Shown here: one piece after another, positions 45,698-57,073 of the stretch | Layout: every line of letters starts with the position of its first letter | Position numbering within the stretch: the first letter of the stretch is position 1 | Source of the DNA: Tausonia pullulans | Taxonomy: Eukaryota; Basidiomycota; Tremellomycetes; Cystofilobasidiales; Mrakiaceae | Direction: 5' to 3' | DNA: 64,000 bases | Assembly: GCA_951802195.1 (NCBI GenBank) | Contig: OX637626.1 | Location: forward strand, 558,001-622,000 | Notes under the pieces: model-generated | Databases searched by the model: none | What the model saw: the letters and a program-made list of their open reading frames with translations, nothing else | What the model was told of the DNA's origin: nothing | Position numbers and translations under genes: made by a program

Positions 45698-48600
45698 ATG
45701 TCACTCGACATCCCCTCCGCGGCCAAGGAACTCCTCGACCTCGTGAGGGCATCCTCAGACCGCGACAAGGCCGCCCCTGTCGAGGCCTGGGTCAGACGTG
45801 TCATCAAGCACGTGAGTCGCGTATGAGATTCCTCCCCCAACCAGCTTAGATCCAAGAGGAGTATTTTCCACCTAGACCAGGGGGTATAATTGCCCGCCGG
45901 CGGTGGATGGGCGACAGAAGCGAGTCCTCCGCTAAGGCCGCACTTTCAGCTGTCTCCTCTATCTTGCCCTTACCCTTCGGTTCGAAGCCTAGATGCTCTC
46001 ACTGCACCCGCTCGAGGTATATGGACTGCTGAAACACCTATGAATTACCTCTCAGACCTCGCCTGGCCTTACCAAGCCAAGGATGCTTGCAGAACTCTTC
46101 AAGAAGGTCGGTTGCTTGCTCGTCCTAACCTGTCTCGTCCGCGCGCCACGCGTCCTCGTGATAACAGTCATCACTCTTCATAAACTTGCAATCCACCTCT
46201 ATAACGACGTTGAGCGGCCAATTTACTTGAGGCCTTAACTTTTATTTCGACTTTCGTCCGCTTGGGCGATGGTGCCTGACGGGCAGCTTCCGAGATGGGA
46301 GGACTGCCTTCCATTTTTGATTCCCGAGCTCTGAACCATCTCCCAATTTTGGTCCTCGCTCTTTTTCGTCTCCAATCCTCTTCGAGCATCCAGACATTGA
46401 CTTGGGCGGTTTCTCCTTTCGAAATTGCAGGACGAGACGGCACTCATCTACTCCGACTGGCCGATGTCGAGCCTGACTTTCGTCGCCGCCATCCTCCGTG
46501 CAGTCAACGTCGTCAAGCTCGCCCCTCTTCTTGGCAGAGAGCTCTCATCTTTAAACGAGAAGGAGCAGCAGGAGATATACGGTTGGGAGGATTGCATCCA
46601 GGCTTGTGTCGGTGGGGTCCGCGTACGTCGCGATCAATCTCTTCCCTCCACCTTCTCGTGCCAGCCCTGATCTCGGTCACTACTATCTCAGGACTGGCTG
46701 GAAACCGGACCAGAGGATGGGACTCAGACCATCTGTCAGTGGTTCGGACGCACCTCGCAGCGATCTCCAAGTGGTGACTGGCGTCTCGCTCATCATCAGC
46801 GGAGAAGGAGCGCATCGGAGAGACGTTATATACCACGCTCTGGTCTCTTCTGACAAGCAAATCCAGCAAGCACCTCAATCAAGCCCTAAAAGTCGAGGTA
46901 AGCGACGTAGAGTCAACTCAAGCATCACTGTCCGTTTGACAATTGACGTTCCCCTCCGGAAATTTTCTCTCTCAGATCCTTGAAACTATTGAGGACAGTC
47001 TCCGTGGCTCCCGAAAGAACCAGATGCTCCTCCGTGATCCTACAGCTGGTCCAGGCCTAGGCCCGTACGTTGAGACTGGCCGGCATCCTTCGCTCGTCGC
47101 TGACTCAGTCCAAATCAAATCCCTTCCATCAGCGTCAAGCTCGGCCAGCTCCTCTTTGAGACTCAATGTAGGATGCACCCGCTCCCTTTTTTCTGTCTCA
47201 TCTGACGATGGTTATCCCCTTTCTCCAGCCTGGGATCTCGTCGTTCTCCTACTCGACATCATCGCTCACGTCGCCCCGAGCTCCAAGATCCCGGGAGATC
47301 AGCGGCGCAAGTTTGCGTCCGAAGTTTTTTCTCCCTTCGAGGCAGGTTTCAAGGGCAAGCTCTCAGACTCCTTCTCCAGTCAGACGAAATCGAGCGAGTG
47401 GACCAAGGTGTGTGACTGTCTCCCCATCACAGCACGACAAGATCGATGCGCAGATGCGTTCTCTCTTCTCTTACCAGACTCGCAGGGATCTCCTCCGCCT
47501 GATCGGATATTCCGACGTCAAGAGGTAAGGCCCAATGTGCTCTCTTATAAAAAGCAACACAGGTTTGATAATTGCCTTATTTTTCCTTCCCAAAGGCTCC
47601 AGACCTTCATCCTTTACGACTACACCGCGTCTGCCGACCCGTCAGCGGGGCTAAGCCACTCCGACGACGTCAAGGAGCTCCAGGACGGAAAGAAGAACGT
47701 CTACCTAGACGACTCCGGCATTCACTTTGAGCGGACCAGTATCGATGATGAGCCCATGGTGAGCGAGAACACTTGGAGAATAGCAAACTTCACCAAAGAC
47801 CCAGAGCTCACGCCGAGGGCACACAGACCTTCAGTCTCAATTTTGCGGACATGGAGCAGGTGCGCTTCCATGACCTTGGCGGTGACGATGGTACGGGCGC
47901 GCTTTCTCTCTCCTAAGTAGAAGAGACGCAGTAGGGTCATTTACATGCTTGGGCGCCCCCTGATGTAGATCCTATCACCGAGCTCGAATGCCGCACGACC
48001 TCAGGCGATGTCCACAGGTTCACAATCCGCACCGACGCGATTGGTCTCCAGAGAGTGCTCGCCACCCGCCCTCTTGTGAGTGCAAATATCCTCGACCTCG
48101 AGTCGACTAATCTGGACGCCTTCAGTCCGTTAACCTCCCTCAGTCCTCACGTCCGCAGACCAATAAGGTCGACCTACCACTGATCCAGCATAACAAGAGC
48201 ACTATAGCCTCCATCAATAAGGACGAGCTTGACCTCTCACAATACAGCCCTCCTCCTGCTCCGGCCAAGCCCAAGAACCGCAAAACATCCGAGCAGGACG
48301 GCCGTTCCCATGCCACAGACGTTGGACGCCAGCAGCGCTATAGCACTGTCGAGGCCCGTGAGTGGACCAATGGTTCCGCAGCCCTGAAGCAGGCGTTCTC
48401 CTTTGCTGAAAAGGTTGTCTATCCATCTGTCCCGCAGTCGCTGGCGGAGGCAGCGTCTCGACCATTAGGTCCAAAGAGTCCGGCGATAAGGCGGCTGCCC
48501 CTTCCCGTCCAACCTCCGCAGTCTCCAAGCCCTCCAAGCAACCGTCTCCTCGCCAGGCCTTCAATCCCGCTCCCAAGCCCTTCAAGCCCAACCCAGCTCG

Positions 48601-51600
48601 CCTTGATTCAAAGGTCTTCGGCGGCGAGGATTCAGATCTCTCGGACGCTCCATCTGTGCCCCTTGAAACCCCTACATCATCCAAGCAACAGCCAGAGAGG
48701 AAGAGCTACGATCTCCGCAAGAAGCCCACACCCAGCACTCGCAATTCCAGGACCGCAGAGGTGGAGGACAAGAAGCGCAAGCGGGAAGGTGATGACGACG
48801 ACAGCGACAAGACGTTGAAGTCCTCGCTGGCCACGCGTGGCAAATCGGCCGCAAAGACCCCGGGAGACGACGAGAGCCTGGTTGTACGACTTCCCCCTAA
48901 CAGACCTAAGGGCGTCTACTCGCACCGCGGACGCGCACCCGGCCACCTGGCCCACAACGCTCGGTCCAGCGAAGCTCCTTCTTCAAGCGACGCTGACACG
49001 GACTGGGATAGGCCGCCTACCTCGGCTGTAGGAACAAAGAGTGCCAAGGCGAGAGAGGAGCCAACTCGCGCCTCTGGCAAGGGTGGTGGTCACAGGAGAA
49101 AAAAGTGGTTGAGCCCTGTGGCGAAGAGGGTCATTGAAAAGAAGGAAACGGCCGCCTCCCGGCGCAAGCCGGTGTCCCCCTCTCCGACATCGAGGAAGGG
49201 GACGAAGGCTGCCATAGCCGTAAATCGTGACAAGGAGAAGGAGCAGGATCGTGAGGCCAAGAAGGCCAAGCGGACCGTGGCTGGCAATATGCAAGGCAAG
49301 GCGCAGACGTCGGCACCGAACAAGACGACCAAGACGCTCAAGGAGGCCGACAGACGCATTCATAACGCGGACCTGAACGACTCGGACCAGGAGATAGACG
49401 ACGTTACCATCCAGGCGCCCGTCATCGAAGATCAGACGGACCCTCCTCTCTTTAGCGCAGCCTCAGAGCGTCTTCGGCGAGGCGAGGAGCGCAGGGGGCA
49501 GCAGAAGGTCGCAGAGATTGAACGAGCTGGATCTATCCAGGTGCGCTCGCTCTCATTGCGCTTTCGATCAGGGGCTTTGCTGACAGAAGCGCATCACCTG
49601 CTCTTCTCCTGCCACCTCTCAGCCCAACGCGCCAGACTCTGGCTATGACATCGATGAGATGCCCCTCAACCTGGATGACGACGTCGATATGGATGGCCCT
49701 GCGAACGAGAGCCTCGCGGCACTGGCCCCAGAGACTTCACGTGACGCAATCGATCTCATCCACTCTGTACATGCGGTTCAGCCGTCTTCCTCGCCCGTTG
49801 GAGCCGGCGACCATGAGCTCAATGGCTACTGGGACTCTCTGCCTCTCGTTAGGAAACGGGTGCAATCCCCTCCCCCCCACTGCTCATCTGTCTCTTGGCA
49901 CGTGACTGATCTCTGCTCGTTGCCCAGAAGCAGACCAAGAAGGCGCCCGCTCGCAAGGTGGCCCCGAAGACCCCCAAAAGAATTAAAGCTAAGGCAAGTA
50001 CATATCGCACTTGAAATGTTCTTTGATTGATCATGGACTGATCTTGGCTTCCCTTCTCCATCAGAACAACATCTACGTCGATCAGGAGCCGCCCCATCAG
50101 CGCCAGCCCACTAAACTCCAAGTCGCTGAGATTGGCGCAATGCCTGAGAGGGTGAGTAGCCTGTTAAGCTGAGCTGTCTTCGGAAGATGGACCTAACATG
50201 CTTTCCCCTAGCTCAAGCTCAAGAGCGCCAACATCCCCCAGACGACTTTGAAGGTGAGTTTATGGCTCAAAATCTCGGTTTCTATCTGTTCGCTGACTCG
50301 ATTGGCGGGTTTCCCTTCTGCAGAGGTTGGAAGAGGGCAAGAGAGCTAAGCCAGTCCGCACTAAGGCGAGTATAGAACTGAAGGTCCGTAAGATCCCAGC
50401 CTCGCTGACCACGAGATGTTCCACAGTCCACCCCGCCGATCGAGACAGAGCTCAAGCAGGTCTGCCCGCAGCCCTGACTTCGGAGGTTATTCGAATAACT
50501 CACTAATGTCTCCCTTTCTTGTTCTGCAAGAAGTCAAATACCTCCGAGGAGGTTGCAGAATTCGACGAGGACAGCGCCCTTCTCTTTCAGCGCCAGCCTA
50601 TGCAGCAGCAGCCTGAGGAGGAGATCATTGACGAGTCACCCCCGACGTCTCTAGGGCCCACCATCGACCTGCGCTCCTCTCCTCGAGAGCGGGTGACCGG
50701 GGTCAATCCTTTCGCTGACGAGAAAGTGCCACCCAGAGGTCACTCGACGCCGAAAAGTCCCAAGGCGGTCCACATCAAAAAGCTTGTCGAGCAGCCCGAT
50801 CTTCCTCACCCGCGGCCCTTCCTCACTAGCATCACCACCGCCACCACCGACCGTCCCACTGAGTGGACCCCTCTCTCTCGTTCGCCCCCTCCAGCGCAGG
50901 CTCAGACGAACAAGATCAAGCGACATTCCATCCCACTACTCACTGTCGAAAAGGAGCAATCTCCCAGTGTCAATGATGTCGCGACACAGCACAACCGTCA
51001 TTCTTCGGCTCCTCCTCCCACCGCCGCCGAAACCGTTTCGGCCCCCTCTTTAGCTTCGGCAGCTCCGACATCCATTCCAGCTCCCGCAACTATTACTTCT
51101 CAGCGGCCTATCGCCCCCGGCACGGCTGCTGCTGTTTCCGCTGCTCGCCCCGCCACAGTGCTCAGCTCGACCAGGGATGAGCGCCGCGCCATCGTTTTAG
51201 AGAGGGCCGTCCCGGTGGAGGATGCTCCTCCGCGCGTAGCCCGGCCACCCTCTATGCCGGCTGCAATGCCTAGGCCGAACACGCAGTCAGCCAAGGCGCC
51301 CGGGTTTGCTCCTGCGCCTGTGCAGTATCCAGCCGATGGAGGTGTTCGTGGCCCAATCCAAGCCGAGGTGGATGGCATCCTGGAGCAGGTCCCCTCGATC
51401 GTTCGCGAGCATCTTACCACCAAGGCTGAGGAGTCCGCAGATCGTCGCTCCCCGACAATCCAGCAAGCTCCGGTCTCTGCGATGAACACGCCGGCCGTCA
51501 CTCAGGAGCCAACCCACAGTGAGCAATTCGGACTCGACCAGCCGTATCAGAACTGCTGGCTAATCCTCCTTACTAAAAAGCAGCTCTTGTCACCTTCAAG

Positions 51601-52230
51601 ACCCCAGTGGCCCAGCAACCACGGGTGCGTACCTACGAGGCCCAGCCTCTCGCACTCGTTACCCCTGTCGCCTCTGAGGCTCTCCCGGTCGAGCAGGAGG
51701 TCACCAACGTCCACGAGGTGAGTCGTTCTGATTCGTCTAACGGGGAACCCAACATCAATCATCCTGTTTCCCAGGCTATCCTCGCCATCACATACCGTCT
51801 GAGCGACAAGTTTGAGCGCTCCCTCGAGCAACCGCGCGGGTGAGTTGCTGCCAATATGGGCATCAGCAGTGGTATCGCCTGACGATCTCCTTGTCCCTCA
51901 ACTCAGACGAATCGCCGAGATCCAGCGCGTCGCCCTCAAGGATGCCCGTACGACCATGCATAAGTTCCGAGAGAAAGATCTCCACACTCTCTCCGTGAAC
52001 GAAAAGCTAGACACCGACATCGCGCTAGAGGAGCAGGAAGTGGGTGGTTTCTCTGACGACATTCCTCGAGCGACACCCGAGTTAACCCTCTTCCCTCTTC
52101 ACAGCTCCTGAAGAAGTACAGCATGCTACGCCAGGCAAACGAGCGGTGCCTCGCTGAGGTCCAGAAGCTCATTGAAAAGCGAGCTAGCCAGGGGTTTCGG
52201 GCCAAGCTGCCAGAGAGCTTCTGGGGCTAG
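45698..52230 (+). CDS. Large multi-exon protein, candidate meiotic chromosome-axis core (Red1/SYCP2 type)
   Basis: Function is inferred from layout, not a clear sequence match. The N-terminus MSLDIPSAAKELLDLVRASS leads to a helical region resembling ARM repeats (DETALIYSDWPMSSLTFVAA, LNEKEQQEIYGWEDCIQACV; about 46434-47540). A beta-rich, PH-like part follows (LQTFILYDYTASADP, VYLDDSGIHFERTSI, ELECRTTSGDVHRFTIRTDA; about 47597-48078). A very long disordered, basic and Pro/Ser-rich middle has RKSYDLRKKPTPSTR and many KK/RK clusters. The end is a coiled coil (AILAITYRLSDKFERSLEQP, RVALKDARTTMHKFREKDL, LRQANERCLAEVQKLIEKRA; about 51774-52190). Helical repeats plus PH domain, linker and C-terminal coiled coil is the order of SYCP2, SYCP3-partner proteins and yeast Red1. 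About 18 short exons; those between 45811 and 46430 are unresolved. A split into two genes is possible but frames continue across 47940-48660. Confidence 0.7.
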
Positions 52231-52751
52231 CTGCTGGCCTGGCCCCTCTCCTTCCGCCTATATGCCCTTGTTTCTTTTTTCCGTTCTCTCTTCTGACGAC
52301 TCTTGACGACCTCCATTCAGTATTCTAAGACCTGCTCTATTCTGCCTTCCTTGTGTTGTGTTCCTTTCCGACGTCTTGCGTCAGCGCCGGCATTCATCCG
52401 CCTTCCCTATCTCTCCTAGCTTGCTTGCTTGCTTGTAGTTCTCCCCCTCCCCCTACTTCTGATCCTTCACTCGCTCCTACTTACTTGTCTGGTCCAAACA
52501 GAGATAGTACACGCCTCGTGCGCCTAATCGCTTTTGATCTCAGAAACCTCCATGCATCGAGAACGGGAAAAGAGGAAATCAGACTCTAAGAGACGAGCTA
52601 CAACTTGAACAAATGAGGAACCCAGGGGGAGGAGGGAGTGAACGGGGGCAAGCGAGCAAGCAGGCGAAAAAGGCAGCATACAACGATCAAGCAAGCGAGC
52701 GACGAGCAGGGGAGAGAGACGACGAAAAGTCTTTTTTTTTGCAAACTTTAT
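52231..52751. other. Convergent 3' region (521 bp)
   Basis: It holds 3' UTRs of the Red1-like gene (+) and URC1 (-). A GCTT repeat is at 52419-52436, and AAGCGAGC-type units with A-rich stretches occur at 52650-52740. No gene was seen. Confidence 0.5.
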
Positions 52752-55229
52752 TTAGTGCTCGATGTCTTCCCAGGCACGGCCGACGGTCAGGTGGAGGTCC
52801 TCGGACTTGACCTGCTTGCCACCGGAGAAGTAGCCAGCAGCGATCTTGGCGTCGATCTCGACCTGCGAGTCCTGTTGAAGTGAAAATGTAGAATGGGTTG
52901 TCAGTGGGGGAGGGGGAGGAGACATAGGAAGGGAGGGAAGGCTATGGCACGACTCACAGGGGGGATGAGGTGCGGGGGGATGTCATACCGCTTGTGAATC
53001 GGGATGCCGGAGCCGACGATCGCGTCGTACTTCATGTCGCTCATCGAGATCATGTTATCGATCTTGGTGATACCGAGCCAGTGGAGGACGTCGGGCATGA
53101 GCAGCTGGAACCGCATGTCCTTGACTCCAGCGATGAGCTCCGTTGACTTGAAGTACCGGTCCGCAGAGTCGCCGCCACGCTTGCGCGAATTGTAGACAAG
53201 GTCTGGTTTTGGGTAGGAGGTTCAGGAACTTGGTCGGCAAGAAAATCGAGACGAAGCCACTGACACTTGGTAACCTCGCCGAGAGCGCGACCCTCCTTGC
53301 GGAAGTAGACGATGACTCCGACGCCACCACGCTGAGCACATCGGGCGGCCTCCTCGATTCCGTAGACCTGGAAGGAAATATAAACAGGTCAGCGCCGTCC
53401 GCTCACGAGAATAGAGAAACAAAGAAAGTGAGAGGCGACGCACAAGGTACGGCCGGCAAGTGCAGATGTCGGAGCCGAAGACATCCGAACCGTTGCACTC
53501 ATCGTGAACGCGGACCGTGACCTCCTTGGTCGGGTCGCTCAGATACGAGGGCGGGCCGAAGATGTAGACGGTCATGCCACCGATAGGGGGCAGGAAGAGC
53601 TGGAGATCGCGCCGGGTGAGGAGCTCGGGGTACATGCCGCCAGTCTCTGCAGGAACAGAGGGGAAAGGTCAGTCTCGATAGGACGAAAGGCCACAAAAGG
53701 ACGGCGATATAACTCACCCTCAAAGAGAGATCGACGGAGGAGATCCTCCGAAATGCCAAATCGTTCCGCCATGAGCGGGAGGTTCCACACGGGCTCGACG
53801 GCGGCCTTGGAGACGTTGACCTCGATTCCAGGCTCCAAGTCCGGGAACGCCGGGAGCGGGGTCGACTTCTGGACAATCTTGCCGTCGGCGGGAAGAGCGC
53901 CGGAGAGATAGGCGGCGTCAAGCTCGGCCATCTTGAGGTGGGCCTTGGTGACGGAGACTAGAAGTGCGCACATTGGGGGCTCAGACACCAGAATCGAAGG
54001 GGGAGACGCAAACGAGACAACTCACTCGTCGGCCGAGCGTCAAGACCAGCGTCGATCTCCTTCTTGAAGACTGTCTGGACGTAGTGACCCCAGGGGTCAA
54101 GCGAGACAATCTTCTTAGGGTCGAACCACGACGGCTGCGGCGGAAGGTCGAACGGTGGGTGCGTGTTGGTGTAGTCGGGCTTGTGGTTCGGGTCGAGCGT
54201 GTTGAGCGCGATGGCGAGGGCCTTGTAAATCGAGTACGAGCCGGAGTAGGCGCTGTGAGAGGGGGACGGCAGGGGGATCAGCGCATTGATCGACGGCGAA
54301 TGCGGGGAAGAGGATGGGGCGGCCTCACCCAATGGCGTTGCGGATACGGAGCGAGTCCTGGTGTCGGGAGGCGACGACGGGTCCACGAGCAGCTGGAGTG
54401 TTGGCTCCCCAAGTGAGAGGGACAGGATGGATGCCGACCTGACCAGGATACGCTGGAGAGATGAGAGGGAGGCAGGGATAGAGAGGGCGCGGGTGAGAGG
54501 GATGACGACACGTCAGTCTATGTATCCTCGCAAGCGAAAGTCGATGGGAAGCGAGCGACAACGCACTGGTAAGGACAACACGCTGCGGGTACATGTTGTG
54601 GACCGTCTGCTCGCCCTCCGGAATCCGCTTGGGCTTGCCGATGATGGCAGTCGCCGGCGAGAGAGGAGTAGCGGCGCCCGAGGCCGGAGGCGAGCTGAGG
54701 GCGAGAAGCGATGGCGAGCCGAAGTCGGTGGTGTCGGACGTCGGAAGAAGCACAGACGGACTCGTCGTACGCTGAGCTGTTGAGAGAGATCGGGAAGGAT
54801 GAAGGGAGGTGAAGAAGCCAGGCGATAAGCATGCAGTGCGCAACACGTCCACACATCGGCCCACATCGGAACGAGGCGCTCGTTGAGGCGTCAGCAGCTA
54901 ATGCCAGCCAGAAGTGGACCCACAATCAAGGATGGTCACCCCAGCGGCCTGGTTTGCACGGGAGAGTTCGTCGACCTGAGGGTAGGACAGGACGGAGAGC
55001 GGTGTCAGCAGCGAACTGGTAGCCCGAGCCACCGGTGACAAAGGGGCGGAAGCGAAGAATCGAGACAGCTAATGCGTAGACGGGAGAGAACGCAGGGGGA
55101 CAGCGAACGCACCTGGGCCTTAAGGGCAGCATTGGAAAGAGAGAGCTTCTGCATCTCGGCAAGGATCTGGGAGAGCACCGACTCTTCGCTGGCGGCCTTT
55201 CGGTGACCATTGATCGCTGGGACGGTCAT
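52752..55229 (-). CDS. URC1: Urc1, GTP-cyclohydrolase-II-like uracil-catabolism enzyme
   Basis: In the URC route Urc1 is thought to open the uracil ring of a UMP-type intermediate, using a fold shared with GTP cyclohydrolase II. After a helical start (ESVLSQILAEMQKLSLSNAA, LKAQVDELSRANQAAGVTIL) come NMYPQRVVLTSYPGQVGIHP, LTWGANTPAARGPVVASRH and GSYSIYKALAIALNTLDPNH. Then PPQPSWFDPKKIVSLDPWGH and VTKAHLKMAELDAAYLSGAL follow. The cyclohydrolase core has TVRVHDECNGSDVFGSDICT and CRPYL, with the three zinc cysteines in C-x10-C-x-C spacing. GVGVIVYFRKEGRALGEVTK, LMPDVLHWLGITKIDNMISM and YDAIVGSGIPIHKRYDIPPH complete it. The end is GRAWEDIEH. About 510 residues in nine exons. The start at 55229 has A at -3; an in-frame ATG at 55292 would add 21 residues. 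Confidence 0.95.
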
Positions 55230-56138
55230 GATGTCGCGGGCGGTGGTGGTAGGAGTGGGGGTGGTGGTGGTGTTTTCGCAGCTAGCACACATGAAGCGAC
55301 GGGGGAGTCTCGAGGGAGAGTCAGGACAGAGCACAAGGGGGACGACGGAGGGACGGGAGGAGAGCAAAGGGAAGGGAACTCACGAGTTGATGATGGATGG
55401 GTGGGAACGAGATGGGTGGCAGGAGCAACGTTCTTTAGGCTGAGGCCACGGGCCTGAATGGGTGCGGGAGGGACGAGGTCGGGTGAGCAACGGCATTCGC
55501 TCACCCGCCGCGTCGGGCAAGGGCGAGAGCCCGCTTCTCCTCCGAACGCACATCGTCGTCTCCATCTCCTCCGGGGGTGCCCATTTCTTTTGTTGAGGGA
55601 GATTGTGTGAGATTTCTCGCTCCTCATTGTTAATTCGGCGGCTCTCTTCTTTTTCTTTCGTCAAGGCCTTTAGAAGGAGACCTTGCCGCGTCACACGCGA
55701 GCTTCTCCGTTCCACATTACTTGCGGCAGATGGGAAGATGGAGACGGCAGACGATGTTTCACGTGCTATGAGATCTTTGCCAACGCAGACGACATCAACT
55801 TCCCCTGACTCCGACTCGCGAGGTAGGTTAGTCAGGAACATTCCTTGCGCGCGGTGTAGACGACACCTGGCCGCTTCAACTCTGTTACCGCCGCCCCTAA
55901 ACAACAGGGAACAGACAGCTCATTCCGGGTGGGTTTGAATCTGCAGGTAGAGTTTATGAGAAACGCACGCAGTACGAATATACAACCCATGGCGGCGACA
56001 AGATTTGCCGGCTGCCGATGCAGACGTTACACCATCACGGGTCCCTTCACTTTGCCTCCTCATATGGCCGAGAAGTCTATAAAGTACATTGATTGACTCA
56101 ACAACGATCCTCCACTAAGTTTTCGGCACTTCCTCCTC
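55230..56138. other. Intergenic region upstream of URC1 (909 bp)
   Basis: Between the URC1 start and the end of the small mitochondrial gene, both minus strand. It should hold the URC1 promoter. ORFs at 55603-55938 (+) and 55380-55904 (-) overlap and have no recognised domain. The part from 55950 to 56110 is less GC-rich. No uracil-response operator could be named. Confidence 0.45.
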
Positions 56139-56688
56139 TTATTTCTTGTCCTCCGGCTTGACAAGCTCGGGCGCACCATCAGACCTGCCCTGGTCCTCAG
56201 GGTCGCACTTGTAGTGGGGTTTGCTCTTGTCTTCACTCACACCCCAGTCAAAGTTGAGTCAGTCCCGCTTCACAAGAACACCCATCTCGGAAGAAAGGCC
56301 AAGATCGAGGCCAGGACCAGACTCACCACCCGTGCTCTCGGTCGAGTCGGCGTTCGGCTCAGGCATGCCCTCCTTGCTCTGCTTGATCTCATCGACCTTG
56401 CCGTTATTGGTCGGATCCGAATTGCTAGACCTACCTTGGTTCTTCTCTGGTAACGAGACGAAAAGGGGGGAGGCAATGGTCAGTAACGGCAGCATTACTT
56501 CAAAAAATAATAATCAAGCAAGCTCTACACGCACTAATGGAGGGGTTCGTCGGCTCAGGAGAGCCGTAGCCATGGTCGGCGAGAGCGAGGCGGGAAGTAG
56601 AGAAGGCTCCACGACCGAGGGTCGGGATGATCGACATCCGTGTGTAGACAGGGAACAGGTTGGGAAAGAGGGATCGAGCGGACTGCAT
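56139..56688 (-). CDS. Small predicted mitochondrial protein, function unknown
   Basis: Three exons join in frame to about 122 residues. The N-terminus MQSARSLFPNLFPVYTRMSI, then IPTLGRGAFSTSRLALADH, is a basic acid-poor presequence with a likely cleavage near AFSTSR. The mature part has HGYGSPEPTNPSIKKNQGRS and NSDPTNNGKVDEIKQSKEGM, then PEPNADSTEST, KPHYKCDPEDQGRSDGAPEL and VKPEDKK. It is very hydrophilic and rich in Gly, Pro, Asn and charged residues, without predicted membrane segments, so it is probably an intrinsically disordered matrix protein. The HGYGS...NPS pattern recalls small mitochondrial proteins seen across fungi, but I cannot name the family. Confidence 0.72.
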
Positions 56689-57073
56689 GCTGATGGGGTT
56701 AGAGGGAAATATGAGAGGTTGAAGGAGAAGTGTTGATGAGAGTCGAGAGGAAGAAAGAGGGAGATGGTGTTCTGCTGGTCTCGAGATCGAGATAATCGAG
56801 AGAGTCCAGGGTGCCCGATCCGAGGAGATGACGTTTGCCTGTCTGCGCGCCGCTCTGGCGTCTGCCTGTCTCTTTCTCGCTCCTTTCTTTGACCCTCGAT
56901 CCACACCTCAATCCGATCGTCACAATAAAGCAGTGGTCTCTACTCAAGACCGTGTGATGTTAAATCGGCATTATCGATGACAAGAGCAATCCGCACAACG
57001 TCATCGAATGATCGGAAAGCAGAACTAAAGAACGCCGAATCGACACTGCAAAATTCCTCCCCCTAACATCGCA
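56689..57073. other. Intergenic region (385 bp)
   Basis: Between the small mitochondrial gene's start and the BAR-SH3 gene's stop. C/T-rich on the minus strand from 56690 to 56900 (a leader); then about 56930-57060 is less GC-rich. No gene was seen. Confidence 0.5.

Noticed and set aside
45979-45989. GGTTCGAAGCC, a tRNA B-box-like string
   Set aside because: The flanking bases do not pair as a T-arm, no A box lies at the right distance upstream, and it sits at a likely intron acceptor of the Red1-like gene.
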